29,556 bases of DNA from Azolla pinnata (GCA_037176905.1 JBBBWG010004603.1:1-29556), one strand, 5' to 3'. Counted from the first letter of the stretch, positions 19,489 through 29,042 are shown. Translations and numbers: made by a program. The notes: generated from the letters alone by a model not told the origin.

Positions 19489-20440
19489 ACCCCTGGCGCC
19501 ACAATATAAGCATAGACCATTAGTTCGTCGAAACCTTCGTTCAGCTTCAGTGAGTGGGCCTTGAACTCGGTCAATTTCCATTCGCATAGGGTCAGTGGAT
19601 GATGATGTCAGCACAGGGTCATTGGATGATGATGTTGAAGGGGTTCTCGAACTGGGTTGCCACCTTGATGTCGCTCGTTCCTCCTGACGAAGCTCAAAAA
19701 GTCGGTTGTCACAACTGATTGCTTGCGTCATGGCTTGCGACAAAGAAGTAGGCTTCGGGAAGTTGAGTAGTAAAATTTTAACATCACTTCGAAGACGTCG
19801 ACGAAAATGGTCGCAGAGCGCTTGGTCATCCCACTGAGCACCACATGCTAAATGTCAGCATTCAAAGGCATAGACGAACACCGGACGCATACCTTGATGT
19901 AAGGATTAGAGTTTGGTAATGTCTGTTTGGCGTCGGTCCGTATCCCCAAATGTTGCTTCGAACTTTGCAAAAAAGGCAGGGAGGTTGTGTAAAAGTGGTG
20001 ATGATGTTTTGACCAGTGGTGGTGCAAACCATGCTTGCATGGCACCTGAGAGAAGGGTCCCAATATTGAGACCAACTTGACGAAAGTCATCCGAATATCG
20101 TTGAGGCTGTAGCTGGACAATAAGTTTGATCTGACCTCGGAAGCGCGCCCTCGTGCCATCGAACTTGTCCGGTAGATTGAACTTGGGCTCCAAGCTTGTA
20201 GCGGGATGAAGAGGAGTCGAAGAAAGGGTTGATGATGCAAACGTTACAAGGGGGAGATTTGTTGATGTTGGAGGAACGTTTGTTTTTTCTTCCTCGAGTT
20301 CCATTGGCATTCCACCTTGAAGCTTCCGTATGGACTCTCAAAGGTCGTTATTCTCTACTTGAAGTTGATGCATGGCTTCCATAAGTTGATTGAATCTTTC
20401 AGCAGAATCCGATAGGATGAGGCTCTGACATGACGAGGCT
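19480..20440 (-). pseudogene. gag: Ty3/gypsy gag fragment (internally deleted element B)
   Basis: Leftward gag with frameshifts. It holds a core (LEPKFNLPDKFDGTRARFRG through LLSGAMQAWF and FFAKFEATFGDTDRRQT, 20310-19906), a C-terminal part (TQAISCDNRLFELRQEERA, 19743-19480) and a truncated zinc knuckle (CLYCGARGSP) that runs straight into LTR sequence at about 19488. An N-terminal coiled-coil-like stretch precedes it. The layout LTR-gag-partial LTR lacks all pol functions, so it is non-autonomous. Confidence 0.82.
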
Positions 20441-20465
20441 TAGGAAACAAGGAAGGTGAACAAAC

Positions 20466-20860
20466 TGTCATGGAGAGAGACCGAAGAGTAGACAGAGTAG
20501 GGACAGAGACAAAAGAGTAGACAAAGCTACACTAGAGCAAAGAAGATAACTAGAGAGAAGATCGAAGAGGCTGACTATTGATTCCGTAATTGGTGTTGTT
20601 CACCTTGATTTGGATCAAGGTGAACCCCTGTATTTATATAGTGCCTGGACTCCTACAAGCCACAAGAGGGCCCTGCATGTAGGGCAAATATGCATGCAAA
20701 GGCTTCTAGAAAAATTCCAGAACTTTCTGGAACATCAGAAAACAATATTACATATATATATGTTGGTATTTATATTATGACATCGGTGCTTCAAACAAGG
20801 TTGTGGGTTCGAAACCTGTTTATATGACATGAGTCACCAGTGATACAAGATTAGGTTTTG
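20466..20860 (-). mobile_element. LTR lying between a pol 3' end and a gag fragment
   Basis: On the - strand: start roughly 20860-20820 (just past the end of the chromodomain coding sequence), antisense tRNA-like module (20816-20764), CATGCA motif (20693-20698), TATA box (CACTATATAAATACAGG, about 20632-20648), then a leader repeated in the copy at 19352-19488, with the end near 20466. The exact start is uncertain. Upstream it follows a chromovirus integrase and downstream it precedes gag, so one LTR seems to serve two neighbouring elements. Confidence 0.65.
20764..20816 (+). repeat. tRNA-like module with a perfect B-box, antisense inside an LTR
   Basis: TGGTATTTATA at 20764 (A-box-like) and GGTTCGAAACC at 20806-20816, a full match to the Pol III B-box consensus GGTTCGANNCC. 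The 42-bp spacing is as in tRNA genes. A TTTT run at about 20851 could end a transcript of about 100 nt. No cloverleaf was confirmed, so it is not called a tRNA gene. Confidence 0.5.
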
Positions 20861-22300
20861 CCGGATACTTGCAATAAAAAGCATCCACAAGGTCTTGAGC
20901 GTTGGTAACAGTTGTTCTAGGCTCCTATATACAATCATTGGGATCATATCCAAGCCAGTCCACTAAGTCGTATAGTTGATTGCGAATGATCTTGGAATCG
21001 AGGATAGTTGTAGCCTCATATTCAGGACCATCAGCAAGGTGCACCAAAGGTGGTGGTGGCACAACACAGTTTGGAATATTGATAGTAGCATAAGGCTCGA
21101 GGAGGGAATAATGAAATACAGGATGAAGATGTAGATGAGGAGGTAGATCCAAACGAAAAGCCACATCATTGATTTTTGTAGACATCCGGAATGGGCCTAA
21201 TCGTTGATGATCCAATTTATTTCACAAGGACGAGCTGCTCGCACATATCATTGCAGAAGCCAAACAAGATCCCCCCTCTTAGAAGTTATGTGGAAGTCGA
21301 CGTCAGTTGACAACTTTCCTATGGGATGCTTGAGCATGTTCCAAATGGGTCATCACCTCATCTTGAATATGTCAAAGGTGAGATAGACAATCTTCAACAG
21401 CTGGATTAGTGGAAACTTCAGGAAGCTCTAAGAAACTGCATAGAGGGTGATGACCCGTATATGCAAAAAGTGGAGTGACCTTAGTGGAAGAGTGAATTGA
21501 ATTATTGTATGCAAACTTTACAAAATGTAGAATAGTGACCCAATCAATCATTTTGTTGATAGCTGATAAAATAATGAAGATATTGTTCTAATGTTTGATT
21601 AGTATGCTTAGCCAGACCATCAGTTTGTGGATGATAACTTGAAGAAAGGGTGCAAGAAATCTTGAGGAATGATAATAAGTGTCGCCAAAATTTTGAGATG
21701 AACTGCGGCCCACGATCACTAATGATGTTGCTTGGAAGTCCATGATGCCAAAATATCTCTCGCATAACAAGATTAGTTGTCTGCTCACTAGTGATGGTCT
21801 TTATACATGGTAGGAAATGTGTCATTTTTGCAAAGCGATCCACCACTATTAAGATAGTATCAAACCTTTGTGAAAGATGCAAATCTGTGATAAAAAAATT
21901 TTGAGATGAACTGCGGCCCACGATCACTAATGATGTTGCTTGGAAGTCCATGATGCCAAAATATCTCTCGCATAACAAGATTAGTTGTCTGCTCACTAGT
22001 GATGGTCTTTATACATGGTAGGAAATGTGTCATTTTTGCAAAGCGATCCACCACTATTAAGATAGTATCAAACCTTTGTGAAAGATGCAAATCTGTGATA
22101 AAATCAAGCCATCCATTTTGTTGGGATTGGTAATGGGTGATGAGGCATTTTTGTACGATAACATGTGTCGCATGTATGCACATACTCCTCAACAAAGTGA
22201 TGTAACTTAGGCCACCAGAATACTCGATTGATTAATTCCAAGGCCTTTTCAATTCCAAAATGCCATCCATATAATTGTCATGGCAATGTTGTAACATCTC
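20820..22300 (-). pseudogene. Chromovirus integrase with C-terminal chromodomain
   Basis: Leftward. Visible in order: end of the zinc-binding region (about 22195, CIHATHV), catalytic core with LDFITDLHLSQ (first Asp), IISDRGPQF (second Asp) and TNQTLEQYL (Glu) forming the D,D(35)E triad, HPQTDGLAKHTNQ, a distal region with frameshifts (21540-21215), then LGPFRMSTKINDVAFRLDLP (GPF module) and the chromodomain PEYEATTILDSKIIRNQLYDLVDWLGY (about 21020-20940). The Trp of the WEP motif is replaced by TAG at 20925, after which the frame runs to TAA 20820. The core contains a 208-bp exact tandem duplication (21687-22102) that repeats both Asp regions, so the enzyme cannot be functional. Confidence 0.87.
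21687..22102. repeat. 208-bp tandem duplication, copies apparently identical
   Basis: Unit 1 is 21687-21894 and unit 2 is 21895-22102 (for example ttttgagatgaactgcggcc at 21691 and 21899). No difference was found reading base by base, so the duplication is recent or an assembly artefact. It lies in the integrase core. Confidence 0.93.
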
Positions 22301-22379
22301 AAGATGAAACGACCCATTAGGGACATAGAGAAGACCTTATAAAAGAGCATGTCATTTTACCGTGTAAATTGATTGTAAT

Positions 22380-22930
22380 CTACATGAGAATGTTGCGTTG
22401 TGGAGCAAGAAGCAAGATTCGGATCAATATGATCCAAAACTTCTTGAGTAAAGAGATCCGTTTAAATATATTGGCGAATAGAACCGAGGAAACTAGAATC
22501 CAGTGACATGTCTGAAACCTCCACTGCTTGTAACCGTGCAAGTCTTAAAAGAATTTGCTTTTGATCATCAAATGTTGCCCCACCAAAATGAGGCGCAAGA
22601 TATGTCCTTCGTGATAAAGTATCTTCCTTGTCTTGTTGTGAACCAGGTCGATATATTATTTTAAACTTGAAATTAGTGAGAAATTGTGCCCCTTGAGCCT
22701 GTCGTCTAGTCAAAACACAAGCATTTTGAAAGTAGGCCAGGTTTTTATGGTCACTGTAAACTAGTGTTGGATGAAGAGAACCCTCCTAGAAATGACGTCA
22801 TTGTTCAAAGGAGTCAATAATAGCTAGCAGTTCCTTATCATGCACTTGATAATTGATCTTAGCAGCATTAAACTTACGTGAATGGAAGGCCATTGGATAA
22901 AGGTATTCAGTTTCTCCTTGTTAGGACAAA
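22380..22930 (-). pseudogene. Chromovirus RNase H and integrase N-terminal relic
   Basis: SDHKNLAYFQNA and LTRRQAQGAQFL...FKIIYRPGSQQDKEDTLSRR (about 22780-22610) are the standard RNase H end and linker of chromoviruses. The frame has a stop at 22462 and continues in pieces. It lies in order between the RT and integrase fragments. Confidence 0.8.
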
Positions 22931-23880
22931 ATACTTCCAAGAGCAAAATCAAATTCGTTAACTTATATAAGAAACCATTACGGTTTGAGGGGATGAACAT
23001 GACCCAATATAAGAATAGATATAAATGCCTTCTTTAATTTCAGAAAAGCCTTGGCCGTACTGGTTGTCCAAATAAATGTCTGATTCTTTTGTGTGAGCTA
23101 TATAAGGGGTAAAATGATCGTTAAATAACTTTTAATGAAGTTGCGATAAAAGTTTGCAAATCCTAAGAAACATTGAACATCTCGGATAGAACTAGGATTT
23201 TTCTAATCTTGCATCGTTTGGACTTTAATTAGATCCATAGCGATACTTTCTAATGCAACAACATAGCCCAAAAACTCTACTTGTTTGCAGTCAAAACTGC
23301 ATTTCTCTAACTTAGCATGAAGGCCGAATTCATGCAATCATTGTAGAATTTGCTACACATGGAATTCTAATCTTGCATCGTTTGGACTTTAATTAGATCC
23401 ATAGCGATACTTTCTAATGCAACAACATAGCCCAAAAACTCTACTTGTTTGCAGTCAAAACTGCATTTCTCTAACTTAGCATGAAGGCCGAATTCATGCA
23501 ATCATTGTAGAATTTGCTACACATGGGATGTCTTGGAATAGATTAGTAGGTCATTAGCAGGTCATCTAAATAAATAATAAGAAAGATGTCATTAGCCATA
23601 TGCTTAAAAACTGCAGGTGCATTAATAGGGCCAAACGACATGATTGTGTATTTAAAGTGACCACATCGAGCGCGAAAGGCTGTCTTCCATTCATTTCCAG
23701 GGCGAATCCATACAAAATTATAAGCACCTCGAAAATCAATCTTAGTAAAACATTTTGCCCCACTAATTCTTTCTGAAAGGCTAGAGATCAAAGGTAATGT
23801 ATACCTATTTCTGATAGTGACCTTGTTTAACACTCGATAATCCACCACCAAGCGAAATTAGCCATCCTCCTTTTTCACAA
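22930..23880 (-). pseudogene. Chromovirus reverse transcriptase relic
   Basis: FFFVKKEDG, VDYRVLNKVTIRNRYTLPLI, FTKIDFRGAYNFVWIR, EWKTAFRARCGHFKY and SFGPINAPAVF are followed by the catalytic YLDD (IIYLDDLLM), in 23880-23543. About eight residues normally found before YLDD are missing. The thumb region (23530-22930) is shifted and carries a 164-bp duplication. Upstream, RT sequence begins abruptly at a run of about 12 A/T bases (23879-23891), fused to gag with loss of zinc knuckle, protease and RT start. Confidence 0.85.
23201..23528. repeat. 164-bp tandem duplication, copies essentially identical
   Basis: Units 23201-23364 and 23365-23528 (both begin ttctaatcttgcatcgtttg and end ttgctacacatgg). 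The only visible differences are at the last one or two bases. It lies in the RT thumb coding region. Confidence 0.93.
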
Positions 23881-23927
23881 AAAAAAAAAGGAGCCCTAGC
23901 TTTGCTTGCCTCTTCCGATAAATGTCC

Positions 23928-24266
23928 TCATCTTTGTATTGCTTCAATTTCCATTGGTGTAGGTGAATCTATTGGAATAATATAAGACCCTTGCCTAAGA
24001 AGTGGTATCGATGCAACTGATGAGTAAGTGGACTCTAATCTTGATCGCACCATGAATTGCTTCCGCTTGGAATGCCTTTCGAATAATCTACTATCACACC
24101 TTACTACTCTACTAATTGTCTCTGTAAGTGATTTGGGATCTTCTGGAAACATGAGAAGCAAATCCTTCACAACATTACGAAGACCATTCCGAAATTGTTC
24201 CATTAAGGCTTGCTCATCCCATGGAATATTAGATGCAAGGAGGCGAAAATCAGCTAAGTAGGCTGA
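23928..24266 (-). pseudogene. gag: Chromovirus gag C-terminal part (element A)
   Basis: AYLADFRLLASNIPWDEQAL, MEQFRNGLRNVVKDLLL and ISRVVRCDSRLFER through PTPMEIEAIQR are typical of plant chromovirus gag just before the zinc knuckle, which is missing. At the upstream end gag homology begins at about 24266, directly after LTR leader sequence, so the N-terminal half of gag is deleted too. Element A therefore reads LTR, half gag, partial RT, RNase H, integrase. Confidence 0.8.
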
Positions 24267-24269
24267 AGA

Positions 24270-24690
24270 AAAGGATAATAATTGTAGAAGAAGTAGAATG
24301 TTGATATCTGTTATAAAGAAAGAATATTACAACTTGTCCAAGACTGGAAGAAGAATAAGAAGAAGAAATGGTAGCAAGTTGGGACGATAATGTAAGCCAG
24401 AGGGTTTGGGACTGGCGTTGAACCTGAATGACTTGAGAGGAGTGATGAGCCTGAATTTATAGGATGACCTTGAGAGTAGGGTAGGCCACATACAAAAGCA
24501 GTGAGGTTGCATGCAATACCACTTGTCGTAGTTGCATGAATTCTCTGGAATGCTCGATGGTGCTTTCTACATACAGTTATGAGCAATTATCATACAAGTT
24601 AAATGGTTAGGCGGATAAGTTGATATAACATGAATGCTAAGGCTGAGGGTTTCAAGCGTTGGCATGGCCATGATCGTGACAACAGCTCAT
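24270..24690 (-). mobile_element. 5' LTR of leftward chromovirus A
   Basis: Left of gag in transcription terms. The - strand shows, in order, an antisense tRNA-like module (24658-24604), CATGCA (24510-24515), a TATA box (CCTATAAATTCAGG, about 24450-24463) and a leader to about 24270. The start is uncertain; TGTTGTCACGATC near 24685 is a candidate. It does not align with the LTR at 20466-20860 although both flank the same pol, so the two are not a matching pair. Confidence 0.55.
24604..24658 (+). repeat. tRNA-like module, antisense inside an LTR
   Basis: TGGTTAGGCGG at 24604-24614 (A-box-like) and GGTTTCAAGCG starting at 24648 (B-box-like, imperfect), 44 bp apart as in tRNA genes. Confidence 0.4.
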
Positions 24691-24812
24691 TGAAACGAGT
24701 ACAAAGGCATTATATCTTAGTTGTCAACACAAGGAATGACGATTGACGACAAGCTAAAGTCTCTACCGTTGACGAATAGTCTTCCACCTTCCTGGAGAAC
24801 CTTTTTTACGAG

Positions 24813-25440
24813 GTGTGCAATGCGTCTGCTGTAGCTGTAAAGTACTACAAGACAAAAAGTTTCATTTGTTTGAAGATGCTCGGAGGAAAATGTTCGTCAA
24901 GAATTCGGCTAGTGAAGTCTACATCGAAGTCCAAGGACACACAAACGTGCAACTACTACAAGAAGCCTAGACACATCAAAGCCAGACTGTCGAGCCCTTA
25001 CAACCTAGGATGAGAAAAGTCAAAAATCCAAGCAGAAGGGCAATTGCACAGAGGAGGTAAACTTTTGCAGTTCATCTTCCACAGACGTACAAGTCACAGT
25101 AGGACTTACTATGGAGGATAATCTAAACATCTTGACCATGGAAAGCATGACCAACGCAAAAGTTCTGCTTATGACTAAAGAAGCCACCAACTGGCTACTC
25201 GACTCGGGTGTTCTATATCACGTAACTCCGTACCAGTCGTAGTTCTGACAATACACGACTCGAAGTTTCAAACCTATACGTGTCAGCAACTCACAACATT
25301 GTGCGTTAGTTGGAATCGGCACGATAGAGCTGAACCTGCCCGATGGCTCTACCCCCGTACTCCACGATGTTCGACACGTCCCAGAGCTAATAAGGTCGTT
25401 GACCTTAGTGGGACAACTTGACGAAACAAGCATTTATGCA
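24813..25440 (+). pseudogene. Ty1/copia gag end, protease and pre-integrase relic
   Basis: Rightward. A mutated zinc knuckle (CNYYKKPRHIKARL, about 24945-24986), the protease block NWLLDSGVLYHVTP (about 25190-25230) and the GAG-pre-integrase region (VGIGTIELNLPDGSTPVLHDVRHVPEL, about 25308-25388) are in the correct copia order. Stops TAG 25240 and TGA 25246 and at least two frameshifts break it. 24690-24812 shows nothing recognised. Confidence 0.8.
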
Positions 25441-25734
25441 CGCTTCCTATTAATACGATGGACGCTCCCCAAAGGGAACTTGCTCGTGGTCCAAAGATAC
25501 ACTCACTCTATCCCCTGTATGTCACAATCAAAGAGGGTGACATATTCCTTGTGGATTTTTTGGTGTCATCACTATGGCATGGAAAGCTACATCACATATC
25601 TCTCCAAGGTTGGTTATATTCCCATATTCTCCTTCTTGAACCATCAATTTCGGAACATTGCCAATAACAAATCGAGAGGACATTATCAACATGTCACCAA
25701 GTAGACCTCTTGGATTAAAAATTCCGGAAGAGCT

Positions 25735-27056
25735 TTAGACAAGAAGAAAATTAGTTTACGGAAAGTTGCGGATATTCGGATGCGAAGCATATTCGCTTGT
25801 GATAAGAGATGAATGTCAGAAACTCAAGTCACAGCCAAAGAAATGCATTTTCCTTGGTTACTCACCATATGAAAGTTTCAACTATCGATTATGGGATCTG
25901 GAGACTCATCAAGTCATCTGAAGTTCGGATGTAATTTTCAACGAGTCCGCAATGCACAAGGAAACCAAGCATTTGATTGAATTACGAAGAGTTACGTTTG
26001 TGGCCATGCCTACATCTTTGGATGGCCCTGCACAACATACGAGGTCGGCTTCACGGTCTACCAATCCTCCTAGTTCTAGTACAAAAGGAGTTGTACCTAT
26101 GCAAAATCTGAGTAGTATGACTACTACGGATCCGACCAGTATGGCCTAACCAATTTCGAACGTGCAGAGTAAGATTGCACCAGAACCAGCTAGCCTAGTC
26201 ATTTCACATCGATTGGAGAGACTATTGTAACCACCTGAGAGATACTCTCCTGGCCTCTTCTTTACGGATGTCGGTGAACCTACGACATATAGAGAAACAA
26301 TCAAAACTACGGATGCTACAAGTTGGCAACTTGCGATGGAGTTCGAAATGAAGTCCACTCGAGAAAACAAGAGTTGGGACTTGGTAGAACTTCTGCAGAA
26401 TCGGAGAGCACTACCGTGCAAGTTGGTCTATCGACTCAAATAGACATCTGATTCCTCCAGTCCGAAGTATAAGCCGCATATCGTAGCGAAAGGGTTTCGG
26501 CAAGAGTACGAAGGAGACATCAACGAAGTCTTCTCGTTTGTAGTAAAGATGACAACCCTTCGATTCCTCCTCGATGTAGTCGTGATTGAGGACTTGGAGC
26601 TTCTTCAACTTGAGGCTTCACATCACCTACCCATGAACATCTCGTATGTTTACTACAAAAGAGCTTGTACGGATTGAAGTAGTTTTGTGGCATTGGTACA
26701 AAAAGTTCAATGATTTCATGCACTTGATCAGCTTTCTTCGGTCGGATGAGAACCATTGCCTGTATAGTAAGGATGCACCAGATGGGTCTCTCATCTTCCT
26801 CCTCCTTTAAGTGGACGATATGCTACTCTCCGGTTGACATATTAGAGAGCTTACCGAGCTTCGACAGCAACTGCTTTTAAAATTCGCGATGAAGGACCTT
26901 GGTTCGGCACATCATATTCTCAGGATAAAGGTCACTTAGAATCGACATTCACAACAGTTGTATCTATCTCAGTTCGACTACATCTAATGACTTTTGTATA
27001 CGGCTTGATCTGCTACAACAGTGCTACTTGCCAACCTTTGGCTGCCTTCTGGTCCG
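25735..27056 (+). pseudogene. Ty1/copia integrase end and reverse transcriptase relic
   Basis: KLVYGKLRIFGCEAYSLVIRD, KKCIFLGYSPYESFNYRLWD and SSDVIFNESAMHKETK mark the integrase C-terminal part. ATSWQLAMEFEMKSTRENKSW, ALPCKLVYRLK, VAKGFRQE and VVKMTTLRFLLDVV mark the RT start. The middle of the RT is scrambled (about 26600-26750), then DGSLIFLLL*VDDMLLSG (Y of YVDD lost to TAA 26808) and KFAMKDLGSAHHILRIKV follow. In-frame stops are TGA 25919, TAA 26147, TAA 26228, TAG 26441, TAA 26808, TGA 26835, TAG 26937, TAA 26985 and TGA 26988. Most of the integrase catalytic core (between about 25440 and 25735) is not recognisable. Confidence 0.85.
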
Positions 27057-27060
27057 AACG

Positions 27061-27465
27061 GTGTCGTGCTGTATGACACCGGATCTTCGTGTGAGTTGGG
27101 TGATGACCACTAGGGTCCTAGACGAGGAGAGGAAGAAATTGAAAGAAAGAAAGAGAGACATGAGATCAATAGAAATGGTTTGAATGTTTAACTTCAAGAA
27201 TTTCTCCGGCAAGTGATAATGATCTGATGATGATCTAGTGATCAGGTCATGATGATCACTTGTGTCGTGCCGTATGGCACTAGATCTTCGCGTGAGTCAT
27301 GTGATGACCGCAGGGGTCCTGGACGAGGAGAAGTAGAGAATGAAAGAGAGAAGAGCAAGATGAATTGAAATGGGTTTATAGATTAATTCTCCAGAATCTT
27401 CCTGACCAATTCCTGATGATCGCTGATGATGATCTTCTGAACTGATGAGTTGATCTTCTGAATTC
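27061..27465. repeat. 201-bp diverged tandem duplication inside the solo LTR
   Basis: gtgtcgtgctgtatg...atcttcgtgtgag...gatgaccactagggtcct at 27061 and a diverged copy at 27262 (gtgtcgtgccgtatggcac...gatgaccgcaggggtcct). Both then contain A/G-rich gaaagagag stretches and gatgatgatct runs. Confidence 0.75.
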
Positions 27466-27547
27466 CTGAGATGATGATGATCTTCCGAATTCATGAGTTG
27501 ATGAACAAGGCTTCAATTACCCCTGTTTATATAGTTGGAGAGAAGCT

Positions 27548-27612
27548 ATGCATGCATGCACACATGTCATGCATGCATGCTAGTTGTGCATGCGTGCATG
27601 CGCTCATGCACA
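27548..27612. promoter_or_regulatory. Cluster of CATGCA (RY) motifs upstream of the solo-LTR TATA box
   Basis: At least six TGCATG/CATGCA cores in 65 bp (tatgcatgcatgcac, catgcatgcatgc, gtgcatgcgtgcatgcg). RY elements are the known binding sites of plant B3 factors of the ABI3/FUS3/LEC2 type. The alternating purine-pyrimidine sequence could also form Z-DNA. A regulatory role is inferred. Confidence 0.4.
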
Positions 27613-27676
27613 CTAGTCATCTTGTATGAAATGTATATGAATTGCTTCTATATGGATATTTTCACTTATGAGACAT

Positions 27677-27730
27677 TGGTATAGTAGAAAGATTTTAGTC
27701 TAGCGACATGTAGGTACAGGGTTCAAGTCC
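27677..27730 (+). repeat. tRNA-like module, antisense inside the solo LTR
   Basis: TGGTATAGTAG at 27677 (close to plant tRNA A-box sequence) and GGTTCAAGTCC at 27720-27730 (B-box with one deviation), 43 bp apart. Because the solo LTR has defined ends and target duplication, this module is clearly internal to the LTR. Confidence 0.5.
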
Positions 27731-27822
27731 TATCTTATTCACGTATAATACTAGTTTATCGATTTGTTATTTATGCTCATATTTCTACTATTTGGAAGGG
27801 GTGTATCGTGTACACTACGACA

Positions 27823-28215
27823 ACGGGGATCATATGAAGATAGTACCATATGCACTGGCTATTGGTTCATTGATGTACGCAATGGTCGCAACAAGACCTG
27901 ACATTGTGCATGCGCTTAGCATCATCACCAGATTCATGCACAATGTCGGCCACCTACACTAGAACACAATGAAGCATATCTTCAAATATCTTGTTGGCAC
28001 AAAAGAGTACAGGATTGTACAACAAAGTACGTCTTTGGCTCAGACGATTAACATGTACGTTTCGACAAGCTGATAAAAAATGGGCTCCGATTATACTTCG
28101 TGATTAGTCAGGGAGCTGTCACACTAGCAAAACATCCAAAACATTACAATGCTTCTAAGCATATCGAGGTTTGGTACTTCATTTGGGATTGCATTGTCGA
28201 ATATGGACATCTAAT
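27823..28215 (+). pseudogene. Ty1/copia RT end and RNase H relic
   Basis: Coding resumes after the solo LTR: IVPYALAIGSLMYAMVATRPD, VHALSIITRFMHN, TAG 27960, NTMKHIFKYLVGTKEY, a disrupted stretch (28020-28090), then SQGAVTLAKHPKHYNASKHIEV and DCIVEYGHL, the standard end of copia RNase H. The frame ends about 45 bp before the LTR at 28262. Confidence 0.82.
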
Positions 28216-28261
28216 GGCCGTGTTCACACTGTCCATAAGTGGACGGGCCATATTTGTAATA

Positions 28262-28535
28262 TGTTGGAATGGCGTGAGCCCTAGCTTGGGGGTATAAATA
28301 CCAGGCTTGTATAGTCGTCCAAAGTTAGTTGCTCCAACTTCAGTTAATGGTAGTTCCATTTCGTGCCTATCTCTCTCTCTCTCTCTCTCTCGGACTTTGG
28401 CCGCCACTTCTGATTGCTTCAGATCTGAAGCCTCCTCCTTCAGATCTAATCTTCTCTCAGCTTCAACCCTCTTCTTAACACCTCCACCATACTGTTGGGA
28501 GACAACGCTTGTTCCGCCTGAAGACCTTCTCTACA
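28262..28535 (+). mobile_element. Copia-type LTR (274 bp)
   Basis: Begins TGTTGGAATGG and ends CTACA. It has a TATA box (TATAAATA, 28293-28300) and a (CT)11 run (28370-28391). A copia RNase H ends just upstream and a primer binding site starts 6 bp downstream, so this single LTR closes one element and opens another. Confidence 0.8.
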
Positions 28536-28540
28536 ATATT

Positions 28541-28552
28541 TGGTATCAGAGC
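28541..28552 (+). other. Primer binding site, initiator tRNA-Met type
   Basis: TGGTATCAGAGC is the classic plant copia primer site, complementary to the 3' end of initiator tRNA-Met. It sits immediately after the LTR (5-bp spacer aatat). Confidence 0.92.
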
Positions 28553-29042
28553 GCGGTTCGTCTGCTGTAGGCCGTCATCTGCTGCTGCTGACTTCCTGCT
28601 GTATTCTGCTTCGTGTGGACGTCAAGAACGTGCGGTATAGAGAAGATTCAAGACAGTTACGACCATCCGTAACTTCCGACCGGCGTGCAAAGACTTTGTA
28701 CTCTGAGAGTTTTCGACGACGTCTTTGGCCGTACGACACATCATTGTGTTCATCTCGACGTCAAGAAGAGAACAAGAGATTCAGAACTGATTTTGGAGTA
28801 ACCCACAGGGAGTTACGACCGTTTTACTACAGCCTATAGTAAAACGTTTTCTCGCGGTCTAGTTCGTGTAGTGTACGACTACATCACGATTTCGACAGTC
28901 GCACTGCACTCTCTTTGATAGTGCTTCGTACACACTTCGGGCAGAGCCGGTGGCTTGTGTCCACTCCGTGTAGAAGTACTTTGGCCGACATCCGCTTCGG
29001 AAGAGTCTTCACAAATCGTTCTTCTACGGACTAGGCGTATAG
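28553..29042 (+). other. Leader region after the copia LTR, no recognisable gene
   Basis: Short open stretches exist (for example 28540-28839 and 28955-29164) but no gag motif is recognisable. The sequence is rich in TCCG/TCGG/GTCG motifs and passes gradually into the tandem repeat at 29043. Confidence 0.4.

Larger units (their letters stand above)
27062..27822 (-). mobile_element. Solo LTR inserted in the copia reverse transcriptase
   Basis: A 761-bp insert with ends TGTCGT...ACGACA interrupts the copia RT. The flanks share ACGG (27058-27061 and 27823-27826; AACGG if the shared A is counted with the repeat), and copia coding resumes in frame after it (DHMKIVPYALAIGSLMYAM). Read on the - strand it has an antisense tRNA-like module (27730-27677), a cluster of CATGCA motifs (27548-27612), a TATA box (AACTATATAAACAGG, about 27522-27536) and a leader with a 201-bp duplication. 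There is no internal coding part, so it is best read as a solo LTR left by recombination between the two ends of an element. Confidence 0.82.

Noticed and set aside
20764..27730. tRNA genes at the B-box sites
   Set aside because: A- and B-box-like spacing is right, but no complete cloverleaf or anticodon arm could be drawn by eye.
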